Shown here: positions 35,441-46,985 of the stretch, piece by piece
Position numbering within the stretch: position 1 is the first letter of the stretch
Layout: the number at the start of each line of letters is the position of its first letter
NCBI GenBank assembly: GCA_963680875.1
Contig: OY804584.1
Location: 90,766,031-90,830,030, forward strand
Length of the DNA: 64,000 nt
Source: Bathymodiolus brooksi
Taxonomy: Eukaryota > Mollusca > Bivalvia > Mytilida > Modiolidae
Reading direction: 5' to 3'
The notes under the pieces: generated by a model
Told to the model about the DNA's origin: nothing
The model's database searches: none
Seen by the model: only the letters and a program-made list of their open reading frames with translations
Translations under genes and position numbers: made by a program

Positions 35441-36236
35441 ATTTTGTGTGATAACACGTGGTATTTTGTGTGATAACACGTGGTATTTTGTGTGATAACA
35501 TGTGGTATTTTGTGTGATAACACGTGGTATTTTGTGTGATAACATGTGGTATTTTGTGTGATAACATGTGGTATTTTGTGTGATAACACGTGGTATTTTG
35601 TGTGATAACACGTGGTATTTTGTGTGATAACACGTGGTATTTTGTGTGATAACACGTGGTATTTTGTGTGATAACATGTGGTATTTTGTGTGATAACACG
35701 TGGTATTTTGTGTGATAACACGTGGTATTTTGTGTGATAACACGTGGTATTTTGTGTGATAACATGTGGTATTTTTTGTGATAACATGTGGTATTTTGTG
35801 TGATAACACGTGGTATTTTGTGTGATAACATGTGGTATTTTGTGTGATAACACGTGGTATTTTGTGTGATAACACGTGGTATTTTGTGTGATAACATGTG
35901 GTATTTTGTGTGATAACACGTGGTATTTTGTGTGATAACACGTGGTATTTTGTGTGATAACATGTGGTATTTTGTGTGATAACACGTGGTATTTTGTGTG
36001 ATAACATGTGGTATTTTGTGTGATAACATGTGGTATTTTGTGTGATAACACGTGGTATTTTGTGTGATAACATGTGGTATTTTGTGTGATAACACGTGGT
36101 ATTTTGTGTGATAACATGTGGTATTTTGTGTGATAACATGTGGTATTTTGTGTGATAACACGTGGTATTTTGTGTGATAACATGTGGTATTTTGTGTGAT
36201 AACATGTGGTATTTTGTGTGATAACACGTGGTATTT
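35420..36236. repeat. 22-bp tandem array, 37 units
   Basis: Each unit contains GTGGTATTTTGTGTGATAAC followed by AC or AT. I count 37 junctions, 20 reading CACGTG and 17 CATGTG, so the array is essentially biallelic at one C/T site. One unit (near 35770) has TTTTTTGTG instead of TTTTGTGTG. The 22-bp period places the E-box-like hexamer on roughly the same helix face. All long minus-strand frames here are by-products. Confidence 0.95.
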
Positions 36237-36307
36237 GTTAGTGGAAGTGAATCTGTACAGGAATTGTATTGTTTGTTTATATATGTATTTTAGTTGGAGA
36301 TTCGATT

Positions 36308-36362
36308 ATCAAGAGGGGAGGGTTGGGGTCCAATTTACCGATTTAACACCGCCACATTATTT
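36308..36362 (+). repeat. Fragment of dispersed repeat DR-3
   Basis: AGAGGGGAGGGTTGGGG followed by TTTAACACCGCCACATT resembles the piece at 45272-45316. Both recall a dispersed repeat I know from mussel-like genomes. Confidence 0.5.
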
Positions 36363-37916
36363 TCATAGCCACACAGAAGTACATGTACATTAAATCGTAG
36401 TGTTAGTTTATTACACTGCAGATTCGAGAAATAACAATTTATTGTATATAGCATAACATGTTTCAATTAAATAAATGTTTATTGCACCTATTCAATTGCA
36501 TTGAAGTGCATAGTGCTCAAGATTAAACGGGTTGTCATGTTTAAAATAAATAGTGTCTGGGTTTAATATATAGTTTTATTAAAAATTTGGATTAAAAGTC
36601 TGGTTTTTTATTTACACGCTCAAGGTCATGGGGACATAATATTATGTGGATGTCTATATTTAATTTGTTCGTTATAACCTGGATTTATTTATTGGATCTT
36701 ATCAAAATGTGTGAAGAGCTTAATGGTAAATATACAGAGACGTGCAAAAAGCAGGAATGATCCTGGTTGGAAAATAAAAATAACTGAAATCAATGACAAA
36801 TAGCTGAAATCATCTACACCTCCTTTCAAAATGGTCATTTTTGACCTGTTCTGACCATGTCACTCAACTTTCGGAAAACAATTTTCAGAGGAAAATAACT
36901 GAAATCAGTTAAATAACTGGGAGGGAAAATCATCCCTAAAAAAAGGATTCGATCACTAAACTGTTACTGTATATTTCATTTAAAATCACAATTGCACATA
37001 AAAAAAAATTATCTTGAGGTTAATTCTTGTCGGATTCAAATAAAAAATTGTATTAACACACGCAAAAATGTGTGTAGATTTCAGCATCGAACAAGAATTT
37101 ACTTTAGAAGTGTCTTAATCTTTTTCAAATGTGGTTTTATATGAAATATATAGTGAAATATTTAGTAATCGAATGTTTTAACGTTTTGCTCGTGCCTGTA
37201 GTTTTATTTACCTATAAATGTATACATTATACGTGTGTGTGCATTAATAAATTGAAAATATATACTGCATGTTTATGTTATACATAGACTGACGATCTAC
37301 TCTCTAAATAAAGGACCATTCAAACTTGTATTAATCCTTTATCATTAAGTATAATTTCAATAGGGTCTGGTGCTTTTGTTGAGAGCATACTTCTTGCTGT
37401 TCGGTAAATCTTAAAGGTTTACTATACGAAGTCTTTATGAATAAGTTCACTATCCTTTTGTCACGCCTTCCGATATTCAATAAAAGTAATATATATTTTT
37501 TCTAGAAGAGTAACATATTTGAAGGAAACATTGTATGTTCATTTCACGACCTGATACACTGGATAGTAAATACGTTTGGATGATAGGGTCGTTATCCTTA
37601 TGGTCAAGTATTATAAGTCATAGAGACTACTACCTGTTGACAGGTCAAATAAACATATGCCATCCAAATGTTGATTTAGTGCACCAGATGTGCATTTCTT
37701 TATTTTACTTCTTCATTGATGATCGATCCCAAACAAGATGATAAGATCGTTATTCTATTGGTCAAGTGTTAGACAACCGGTTGACCAATATCATTTATGT
37801 CACGTTCGAAGGTCGAGTTGTGTATTGTGTTCGTCCTGGACGCCTTGTTGATGGATTGTGATTGCTTGTTAATTGCAATTTGAAATAATGCTCCCCTTAT
37901 CTCAGTGATGTTATAT
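36363..37916. other. AT-rich stretch, no gene recognised
   Basis: No coding exon, SINE or inverted repeat recognised. Short frames near 37535 have no support. Confidence 0.5.
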
Positions 37917-38020
37917 TTTGCATGCTCGACTCGTGTGCGGGAGATTTGTAGGTTGGATCCACTTTTGGATCAAACCTAGTAAGATTATTACATCGGTATT
38001 TACTGCTACTTTAATAAAAA
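37917..38020 (+). mobile_element. Diverged SINE-2 head fragment
   Basis: GCATGCTCGACTCGTGTGCG, then GATCAAACC and CGGTATTTACTGCTACTTTA, follow the order of the SINE-2 head and early body, with substitutions in the B-box region. Confidence 0.55.
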
Positions 38021-39141
38021 TGAAACAATGTTCGGTAGCGGATACGAAAACTGTCCGGAGTTTGGAGTTTTTAAGTGGTGTTATTTTTAAGCTTGATATT
38101 TTGTAAACAAGAAGAAAAATTACTGTTCTTAGGGAGCGCTTCAGGTTGCACCTGCCTCATATTACTCCGAGTAAGGATAATACAATGTACATTTGTTTTG
38201 TATATCGGAGAGGTCGACAGATTATCACTTTTAATATGAAACTCGCCTTTCAAGTTGGTCTAATACGAAACAGGCATCGTCTTCTTCTCGTTAACAAATC
38301 TAGTTATCGCTATGGTAGAGATGCAAAATTGCTAACTTGGGGTTAAACAACAATCGCTAACTCAGACTTGTTCTAGTAGTATAAAGAAGAATCGGTAGAT
38401 TTAAACCATTCATTATTTGAGGAATCCTGTACCCACTGAGGTTCATTTGGTAAGGAATTTAATTGTAAAAGACATACATCAACTGTATCGTCATAAGCAC
38501 ATTAACAAATATAAATGGTATTAAAAATGCATTTGTGCTAATACACAAATAAAACAACTTTCTGTGGGAGTCAGTAAAAATATGACGGTCACGCAAAATA
38601 TAACCTACCAAATATTGAAAAAATTTGGTAGATTTCAAAACTTGGCTGCCAAACCGTGGCTCTTACGGTTTATTAATTAATGGTCACAAAGAGGGGAAAA
38701 GGAGCTACGATTCCGGAGCTAGTTCAAAACTTCGGTTATATGAACACATCGTGCTATTTTGATTTATAACTCTCACGTAGAGAAACGAAACTTTGTCGAT
38801 TATGTTTTAATATGCTATGAAATAAAAATAAAACAATAATTTAAACATATTTTATTTTTCATAATAGCAAATGAATAAAACAATAGCAACATTGTGGATG
38901 TTGATTCAAATTCTACTTTCAAATTTGGGGTAACCCGTCTTTTAAACCCAATCAAAACCACCTTGTCAAACCATGTCTTCCTTTTGTTTTTATACCCAAT
39001 ACATAAAATAAATTTATAGTTTAAAGATATGGGTTAACTACATTAATAAAATATGACTTCTGTCTTGCAATATTTTGTTTTTGTTTTTAACCGATGTCTT
39101 CTTGAGACAAACAGTAACAATGTAGTATATTCTTGTAAAAC
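38021..39141. other. No gene or element recognised
   Basis: Only short frames of about 60-66 codons, without motifs. Sequence is AT-rich. Confidence 0.5.
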
Positions 39142-39421
39142 GAGCTGTTTCGGCTTGGTTTAGTTTTATGGTATTTAACGCCACTTTCAACAATATTTCA
39201 GTTATATCCTGGCGGTCAATTTTATTGGTGGAGGAACCCGAGTACCCGGAGAAAACCACCGACCTACCACAAGTCACAGACAAACTTTATCACATAATGT
39301 TGTACACCTCGCCCTGAGTGGGATTCGAACTCGCATCAGTGGTGATAGGCACCGATTGCATAAGTAGTTGTAAATCCAACTACCATACAATCATGGCCAT
39401 GACGGCCCCTGGCTGCTTCGG
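39142..39421 (-). mobile_element. SINE-1, near full length
   Basis: It contains the tail CAATATTTCAGTTATATCC, body GAGAAAACCACCGACC, B-box complement GTGGGATTCGAACTCGC and head complement CCATACAATCATGGCC. Weak flanking similarity (AGCTGTTTCGG at about 39143 and GGCTGCTTCGG at about 39411) may be an old target-site duplication. Confidence 0.85.
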
Positions 39422-40710
39422 TATCGTGGAAATAAGCAAAATGTTCTAAAATACGTCTTCTTAAAACAACTGAATTACTCCCCTTAAGTCGAATTTCGGA
39501 TAACTCGAAATTTTGCAACGATCACGTGAACTTCGAGATAACGAGATTCACCTGTATTTTATTATTAGCAAGAAAGGTTTGGACACAAACGATGATCTAC
39601 AAAACCCCACCTAGAAAACTACAGATTGAGCAGATCGTTCTATATTTACATAAAAATATCTTGTAAAAAACCTGTTTATCTCTATTAAGTTCTCACGCTG
39701 TTTAAGATGATTAAATTCTATTCACGTTAATTTTAGTATATATTCTTTGAGTAATATTTTGATCTCATATGAACGCAGTTTAATTTATGGGTATTTATCA
39801 ATTATTTAGTACTTATTACATATATTTTGAATGTCTGATATAGATGCTAAATTGAAACCTGTATCGCGTACCCTGTACCGCACCCCTTTTGGAATATCTC
39901 GTATCAGTATGCCGAAACTAAGCCATCGAGAGTAATCCGCTTCAGTTTCAGCAGACGATCATGTTTGTTGTTTGTTGATATATGTTAATAATAAAAGGGG
40001 GAGCAACATAAAACAATCAATATCATATGCTGCTTCGGTAGAAATATATGATGAAAAGAACAATTCATATTAAATCCGTAGCTCATGCTGTATCAAATAA
40101 CTGAGTAAAAATTGTTAGTAATAAATTCTCCAAAAGAAATGATCACGTGTACAATGCATGTCAAAATCTGTATTACATACTGTATCAATAATCGAGCTAA
40201 GTATGATACAAATATTTAATTAATTTGATAAAGTAGCATATAATTTTAAAAACTTTTCAAATGTTTTGAATTCATTAATGAGACCTGATTTTAAATTGAT
40301 TATATTTTGCATAATACAATCAATTTACACGGGATACAAATTCAAAGTAACTATATTATTATGTTTTTATATCTTTTGTATTGTGCATTGTACTTATGTC
40401 TCAATTTTGACTGTTTCATAGTTAATAAAAGTATTTATAACAGTTATTGGATACGAGGAAGAGGGACCTCTGAACTTGTTTAATATCACAAGTAGATGAA
40501 ACTTCGTGATAACCAATATTACTGGGCAGAGCGTACTGTATTTTTTGATAGTATTCCCCACAGGTTATGCAAGAGTATCAACTCTAGATAGCATCTTAAC
40601 TTGTCAAGAAAAGTTCTTTCTCCTTTAATTTGATTATTAGTTAACAAATAGACAAGACAGTGTATCATGTTCGATTGTTTTAAACATATTTAGAAATAAG
40701 GACCTCTTCT
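39422..40710. other. AT-rich stretch, no gene recognised
   Basis: No coding or repeat structure seen. Confidence 0.5.
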
Positions 40711-41033
40711 GCGTCGCTTGGTCTACTTTTCAGTCATTGAAACGGATACAGCCACTTCCGGTTTGCGCTGGATTTTTCATATGCATTCGGAATTCTCTAG
40801 ACCTGCCATGTGTAACAATGCCATCATGATCATCTCCTTTCAAATGTAAAGTAAGCCTCTAAAATACAGATAATTGTTCCAATGCAGATTATGAAAATAT
40901 GTTCAACTCCAAATTACTGACATTTGATTTTTAAAACCCTTTTCTTTTTTTTCTTTTTTTATCTAAATCAATTTAGACCGGACCGGAAGTGGCTGTATCC
41001 GTTTCAATGACTGAAAAGTAGACCAAGCGACGC
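40711..41033. mobile_element. 323-bp element with perfect 52-bp TIRs
   Basis: 40711-40762 (starting GCGTCGCTTGGTCTACTTTT) and 40982-41033 (ending AAAAGTAGACCAAGCGACGC) are exact reverse complements over 52 bp. The 219-bp interior has no coding capacity. No clear target duplication is visible, so the superfamily is unassigned. The perfect arms suggest a recent event or a foldback. Confidence 0.85.
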
Positions 41034-43398
41034 TCGCTGAATATTCTTGTCCAATTCGTCTCAGGGGGGGTGGGGGGGTAGGTATATTTAAATGTGGCAG
41101 TCGAAAAGTGAAATATCTCGGGAGTGTAACGATATAATTGGGTCAGCGAAAGGATCGAAAATAAGCGTAAAATATTGAGGCGAAGTGGAGAAGGGGAAAA
41201 GGGCAGATATTTACCTTGAAGTAAGGAAGAGGAGGGGGCATATATTTATTGAATGAAACAAGTGCCTGTGTGAGTGAGTCTTGTCTGTTTACCAAACATT
41301 CAAAATTAGCAATCAGTAAATAAGCGTAATATCATCAAATTGTTTTAGTTATTACTCGTAATTACTGACAAATTAGGAATTACACGTAATTCCTAAATCC
41401 ATCAGTTATTACGGGTATTTACTGAAATGTTTAGTAATTACCTGTAATTACTGGTTACACTTATTTACTGTAACATATATACAAAGTTTTACAAACGAAC
41501 TGATTTTGTCAGATTTTCATCCGAAAATATCATATAAAAATTTCATGTCGGTTAGCGTTGTAAGATTGATTGAACGGTTTCAAACAGTCTCTGAAAATTA
41601 ATATGCAAACTATCCAAAAAATATTATAAAAAGAAATTTAAACAGTAATAGTCAACAATTCCCCAAATATCAATAAAAAGTAAAATCACCTCTCCTCTCA
41701 AATCATTGAAAATGGAAACAGACCACGATATAAGACGTTCGAAATCCATTCCCAGGTTTGGGACAGGAAAAAAACAATGCGTGGTTAAATCGGTCAATGC
41801 GATCCCAACTACCCCCCCCCCCCCCTCCCCCTTTCCCCCTCATGATAAATGGATCTCCAACAGCAGTACATGTGTAAACAAACAAATGATTGAAAAAAGT
41901 GTGTACAGATTGGCTTCCACCCAAAAAGACCACACAAAAATGTATGACAGCATAAACATGGAAAGTACAATTGCATGGTCAATGAATGCTCGTAATTAAC
42001 TGACTACTAGCTATAAAGCCTATGTTATTAACTTCCATCAAAAAATAGAATTTCATTGAACATATATGAGTTATTTCATTTCCAAACATCTGTAAATTTA
42101 CAATAATTCCGGTAACAAATAGTATAGGCATCAACCATATTATAAAAAGAAAACTGAGGTAGTTTTGAAAAAAAATAACGATTGTAATTTTGCTCTCATA
42201 AATAATACTGCGATATTTAAAAAGGAATTTTGTTTTGTTCCCCCAAAAATAATATTCAGAAATAAACAGAAAAACAAATTCCAAGTCTGTTAATTCTCAC
42301 CGATTATAGTAAAAATGGTTCTTATTAGGGCAATAGAAATAATTAGTTAGAATTAGCATGCACTCACCATTCTATGTATTTATACATTGAAAAAAATATT
42401 TCCGAAAGTTTCTTTAATCCCTAAAAATACACTACTTTGAACGAAAATTGAAGATCGAATGAAAAATGAATTTGATTTTGGACCCCATGATTAAAACAAG
42501 TTAATAGGAGTGATGGGAGTATTACACATATATTTCTCCGTTCATGATCTACACCCTTTTATAGTATCTATTTTGGTAATTTGTTGAACTGTAGCTTTTT
42601 ACCTACTTTGCATATTGACAATTTTCCTTACAACCAATAATATTATCCAAACGTCATCGATGACTTCATTCATTCCGGTTACGTTCTAGTTTTTCAAGTT
42701 ACTATGGTTAGTGAATTCTTTCGGAAAATATTTGTATTGTGAAATGACATGCGCTGGGATTATCATTTTCTGAATGTGTGATTTCTGTTCGATTTAAAAT
42801 ATTTTTGTATTATCGATTTTAAAGTGGAATTGTGGTACGGTAAATGTATAACATTGCTTAAATTCAATAGTACACAATTGTTTTCTGCATTGGTTATTGG
42901 TGTGAAAAAATTGAGAGAAGAATGATTTATAAATATCATTAATGCAGTATACATGAATATATAAAACGTCTTTACTTTTTACTTTAAGCATATTTTATCG
43001 TCAAGCAATTATACAGAACATGGATCAGACACAAGTTATAAACTTACGAGGTCTTCTCCGTTACATATAAATCATTAAAAAAAACAATATATTACAAAAA
43101 CATAATATTATTTCGTTCATAATTATTTGAGAAAAATGACAGAATACTGCAAGAGACATTGTTATTGGTGTTCAGTCGTGCTGTCAGACGAATTACGAGT
43201 GCATAAACATTAGATACATCTTTTAGTGTCTATTATGCTGCGAAAAGTGTGCAGTTGACATCATATACAAAATCTGAATTTCCATACAATATATTGTTAA
43301 TGGATATATATATATAACTCAAGATCTCTAATATTGTTCAACCTTTCATTTCTCACTTATTTACGTCTTAATATGGTACAAACGCACCACAAGTATAG
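41034..43398. other. No gene recognised; G- and C-runs
   Basis: It contains GGGGGGGGTGGGGGGG near 41066-41081, a small palindrome TTAGGAATTAC-AC-GTAATTCCTAA at 41373-41396, and a C14 run at 41812-41825 followed by C/T-rich sequence. Frames across it (about 60-100 codons) have no recognisable motif. Confidence 0.5.
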
Positions 43399-43741
43399 TG
43401 AGTGAGTGATTGTTGTTTAACGCCAAATGAGCAATTTTCAGCTATATGATGGCGATAACAGGTTACATTCAATGAAATGATGATGAGGTCCACTTTGTAC
43501 TAGACTAACACGCTTAATTGGATCTTTATAGGGCTAGCTCATAGATACAACAGTCCGTGGGTAAACATGTCTCTCCACTTGGACACATTACCCCGATTCC
43601 AAGCCAACCAGTCTTTGCTCTTACTCCTTAAAGCTGCGTGCTTAGCGGAGAAGCAGCAAATATAAATATTGGATTCATCCTACTGGGGCTCGAACCCACG
43701 ATCTGTTGCACTCGAGGCGAGCGCGCTACCAATTATACGTC
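43399..43741 (-). mobile_element. SINE-2, near full length
   Basis: On the minus strand: B-box-like GTGGGTTCGAGCCCC, CTCGCCTCGAGTGCAAC, AAGAGCAAAGACTGG, AAGTGGAGAGACATG and a tail with ATATAGCTGAAAATTGC. Its 3' terminus (GGCGTTAAACAACAATCACT) resembles the SINE-1 terminus. Confidence 0.85.
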
Positions 43742-43911
43742 ACAAATGCAAAACCAAGTAAAGTGCCAAATAAATACATGTAATACAATACACATTACAG
43801 ATATGCCTTTTTCAATATCATTTATGTACATACATATTAATTATTGAAAACCGTATTATCACTATGAAAGAAAGAATGTCAAAATATCGGTCGTTTGCTT
43901 TATTTGGCCAT

Positions 43912-44080
43912 TATCCCGAGTAACACAGCGGGTGCTACGTGTAAAGCAGGAACTACCTTCCCTTCCGGAATATATGAGTTCAATCACGGTTTATGATGAG
44001 GGTCGTTGTTGTTTATTTCCAGTTTTCTGTGTTTGTTTTCGTTGGTTATTGTTTGTCTCAATTTAATTTTAGGACACGTG
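43912..44080 (+). repeat. Dispersed repeat DR-2, copy 1
   Basis: Contains AGCAGGAACTACCTTCCCTT, CCGG, GAGTTCAATCACGG and GTTGTTGTTTATTTCC, aligning to the copy at 63055. It is a non-coding dispersed repeat; I recall similar sequence from mussels. Confidence 0.65.
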
Positions 44081-44373
44081 TTTGTCTTTAATACATTGAA
44101 TTACAATATCACATCTTGTTATCTTCATAAAACCAGTGATTGATGTCGGCAAAACTTTAAATGTAATGCTGTTATCTCCTGAATGAAATAGGTTTAGATC
44201 ATATTTAATGTGAATCAAAAATACTGGAACTAAGACGCAAGGAGGATTGCAAGAAAGGTTTGTTGATACCAAAGGCGGTAATTAGAGGACGTAAATCGAA
44301 GGAATGTAAGAAAATACAGTGGACAAAGAAAAGGGACAAACAATGATTTGTATTACACAGAATACTAAGGTTT

Positions 44374-44480
44374 TAGCAATATGAACACCACAAAAAACGG
44401 AGGGGTGAACTCTGGTGCTCCGGAAGGGTAATCAGATACTGTCTGCCCCACTATTGGTACCCGTCGTATCACTCTTGTAA
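44374..44480 (-). repeat. Dispersed repeat DR-2, copy 2 (inverted)
   Basis: The reverse strand reads TTACCCTTCCGGAGCACC, then GAGTTCACCCCTCCG, matching DR-2. It is inverted relative to copy 1, about 300 bp away. Confidence 0.65.
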
Positions 44481-45255
44481 CCAAATTAACTCGCTAATAA
44501 GTCCAAAAATACATGACTGCCCGGATACTTTATACCCGTCAAATCATAAAGAAACATATAATATCTAAATCACAGCTTGTTTGATATACACAGGAGTACT
44601 AGACCCAAAATCAATGCATACCCGGATATTATTTAATTATATAACAACATCCAATGCGAACTAAATGTGTAAAAACAAAAACAAGTCGGTTACCATCCTT
44701 TTTTTCCCCTATGTTTTCTGACGTCAGTTAAGAAAACATGTAGAATATCTAATTGTACGGACAGTGGTTAAAGCAATTAACTAATATGTAAATGAATGAT
44801 GATATAACTATGACATCGAAATTCAAGGTGGCGTCACTTTGCTAGAGCATACGTGTTTGTTTAATCAATTTGATGTTATGTTCAATTGAACGGACACACC
44901 CGACAACTATTTAGAAACATCCTACTTTTTTGTGAGTAAATAATGTAAAAATATCAAAATAACAAATTATAAATATGTTATGACGTTGAAAATTATATAA
45001 TATACACGAAATGCAATGTACTATAAATATATCAATAATTTTTAAATAATATAGATTTAAAAAACATAATATTTATGTCATAATTTATTTGTGTTGTAGT
45101 TAAAGGGCGTCATCATCTATTTCTTTTTAAATAATTGTTGATTTAAACTTGTTAAATGAAGTGGTGTCTTATAACGTTTTGTTTGATCCGTCAAGAAATG
45201 GACCACGTTCGACAAGGCATTCCTTTGGATTTGTAATTATCAGTGGTTAATACCG
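44481..45255. other. AT-rich stretch, nothing recognised
   Basis: Very AT-rich around 44930-45090. No coding signal. Confidence 0.5.
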
Positions 45256-45345
45256 TCTTCTTATCCAGTTATCGTGAGGGGAGGGTTGGAATCCCGGTTT
45301 AACCCTGCCACATTTTTGTGTCTGTCTCAAGTCAGAGCATGGATT
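45256..45345 (+). repeat. Fragment of dispersed repeat DR-3
   Basis: GTGAGGGGAGGGTTGGAATC followed by TTTAACCCTGCCACATTTTT and GTCTCAAGTCAG. It shares its order with 36308-36362. Confidence 0.55.
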
Positions 45346-45561
45346 TCCGCCGTCCCATGTCGTGATCTTTTTTGTGCTCAGTGAGTTAAGGTGAGAGGAA
45401 GAACTAGACATCCACCTAACAAATTTTAAGATCTCATGTACGTTTTACTGTTTCTAAGAAATGCTGCAGAAGACTTAGAAAGAAAGGGGAAAAAAGGAAG
45501 AACGAAAGGAAGGAAGGAAGGAAGGAAGGAAGAACGGAAGCAAAAAGATTAATGAAATAAA

Positions 45562-45780
<219 letters not shown>

Positions 45781-45781
<1 letters not shown>

Positions 45782-46985
45782 TACGCCAACTTTAGCAATA
45801 TTTCAGTTATATCGTCGCGTGATCAAATTTTATTACACTGTCTACAAGTTCCTTAGAAATAAAACATAAAACCCACTTGTCTATAAAACAATCGGATAAT
45901 ATGTACAAATAAAAGAAACATAAAAAGATAAAAATCATATATTTAGAACATATGTTATATTAATAATATAACTATATTTTTGTATATAAATTAATTTCTT
46001 TTAAAAATTGCTAAATTGTGTCGCCTGCGACATTTGTAAATAAATTAGATAAATTGTTGACATTGTAGAATGTCTGCCGAACATCGACAACATCCACACA
46101 GTCAATCAAAGCATGTTTTAATGAATAATTGGAATTACACGGAACACATTCCGGTCGCTCCTCATTATTTAACAAATAACTATGAGTAAGTCTACTATGA
46201 CCTATACGACATCTGGTCAAGACTACCTGTTCCTTCCGATTTTTACCGTAAGAACAGGGAGTCTTGCCAACTAGGGAATGTATTTCGTGCAATTTGTTAT
46301 AAATTTGCTGGTCCCAACTGTCTTGCCAGCGTTTTAACATATATGTCATAATTAAAGGTTTAATATCTGTATAAGGAATAGAACAATTGGATACAGGATC
46401 ATCCAATGCGATCTTGGCTTCCTGGTCAACGACTGTGTTCCCATGGATACCTATATGACTAGGGATCCATATGAAAATTACATGTTTACCAATAGCAACA
46501 AGGCTTTTATAAATTTCAACAATTTTTAGAATAAAAGGGCTTTGAGTTTTACAACTCTCAATTGCCAACAGGCAAGAAAGGGAATCTGAACAGATTATGA
46601 ATTTACTCTTTTCGGAAGAGGCAACGAACTTCAAAGCAAGAAGTATTGCATTAGCTTCTGCACTGAAGATCGAACTGGCAGACGGTATTCGAGCAGAGTA
46701 GACCTGCTGTCCAAAAACAGCTGCCGACGCTACTCTATCACCATCCTTTGAACCATCAGTATATATTGTAGAGTATTCAGATGTTACCGATCTAATTTCA
46801 GCAAAATGTTGCTGAATTAGTAACGGGTTTGTTTCAGATTTTTTGTATTATGTAAGTTCAAAATTAAAAGTAGGTTTTGGATTTAACCATGGAGGGTTTT
46901 GGATTTAACCATGGAGGGTTTTGGATTTAACCATGGAGGGTTTTCAGGAAGTACAATAGGTGCGATGTCACCCAAATTTATATCA
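45781..46985 (-). mobile_element. LINE 3' end with RNase H, 5'-truncated
   Basis: A non-LTR retrotransposon fragment reading right to left: end of a coding region with an RNase H domain, a 3' UTR, and a 3' terminus CGACGATATAACTGAAATAT followed by TTGCTAAAGTTGGCGTAAA and ATCA repeats. This terminus aligns to the SINE-1 tail over about 45 bp. The 5' side stops near 46985 before any reverse transcriptase. Confidence 0.8.
46011..46960 (-). pseudogene. LINE RNase H plus C-terminal domain, broken
   Basis: Domains in order: a linker with NPPWLNPKP, then RNase H with the expected acidic residues (YTDGSK, SAEANAI, CSDSLS, VDQEAK) and the motif WIPSHIGIHGN, then a C-terminal region RCRIGHSRLTHSYL with Cys/His residues (CVPCNSNYSLKHALIDC). 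RNase H removes RNA from RNA/DNA hybrids during retrotransposition. The arrangement fits Jockey/I-like LINEs with a 3' RNase H. Damage: a stop just upstream of YKKSETNP (near 46850), and a triplicated 23-bp segment at 46870-46940 that shifts the frame. The RNase H part itself is open for more than 200 codons. Confidence 0.8.

Noticed and set aside
33681..36227. Several minus-strand long frames (up to about 800 codons) over the 57-bp and 22-bp arrays
   Set aside because: The 57-bp period keeps frames open by arithmetic, and the 22-bp array has no stop in any of three frames on that strand. The parent dispersed repeat is non-coding.
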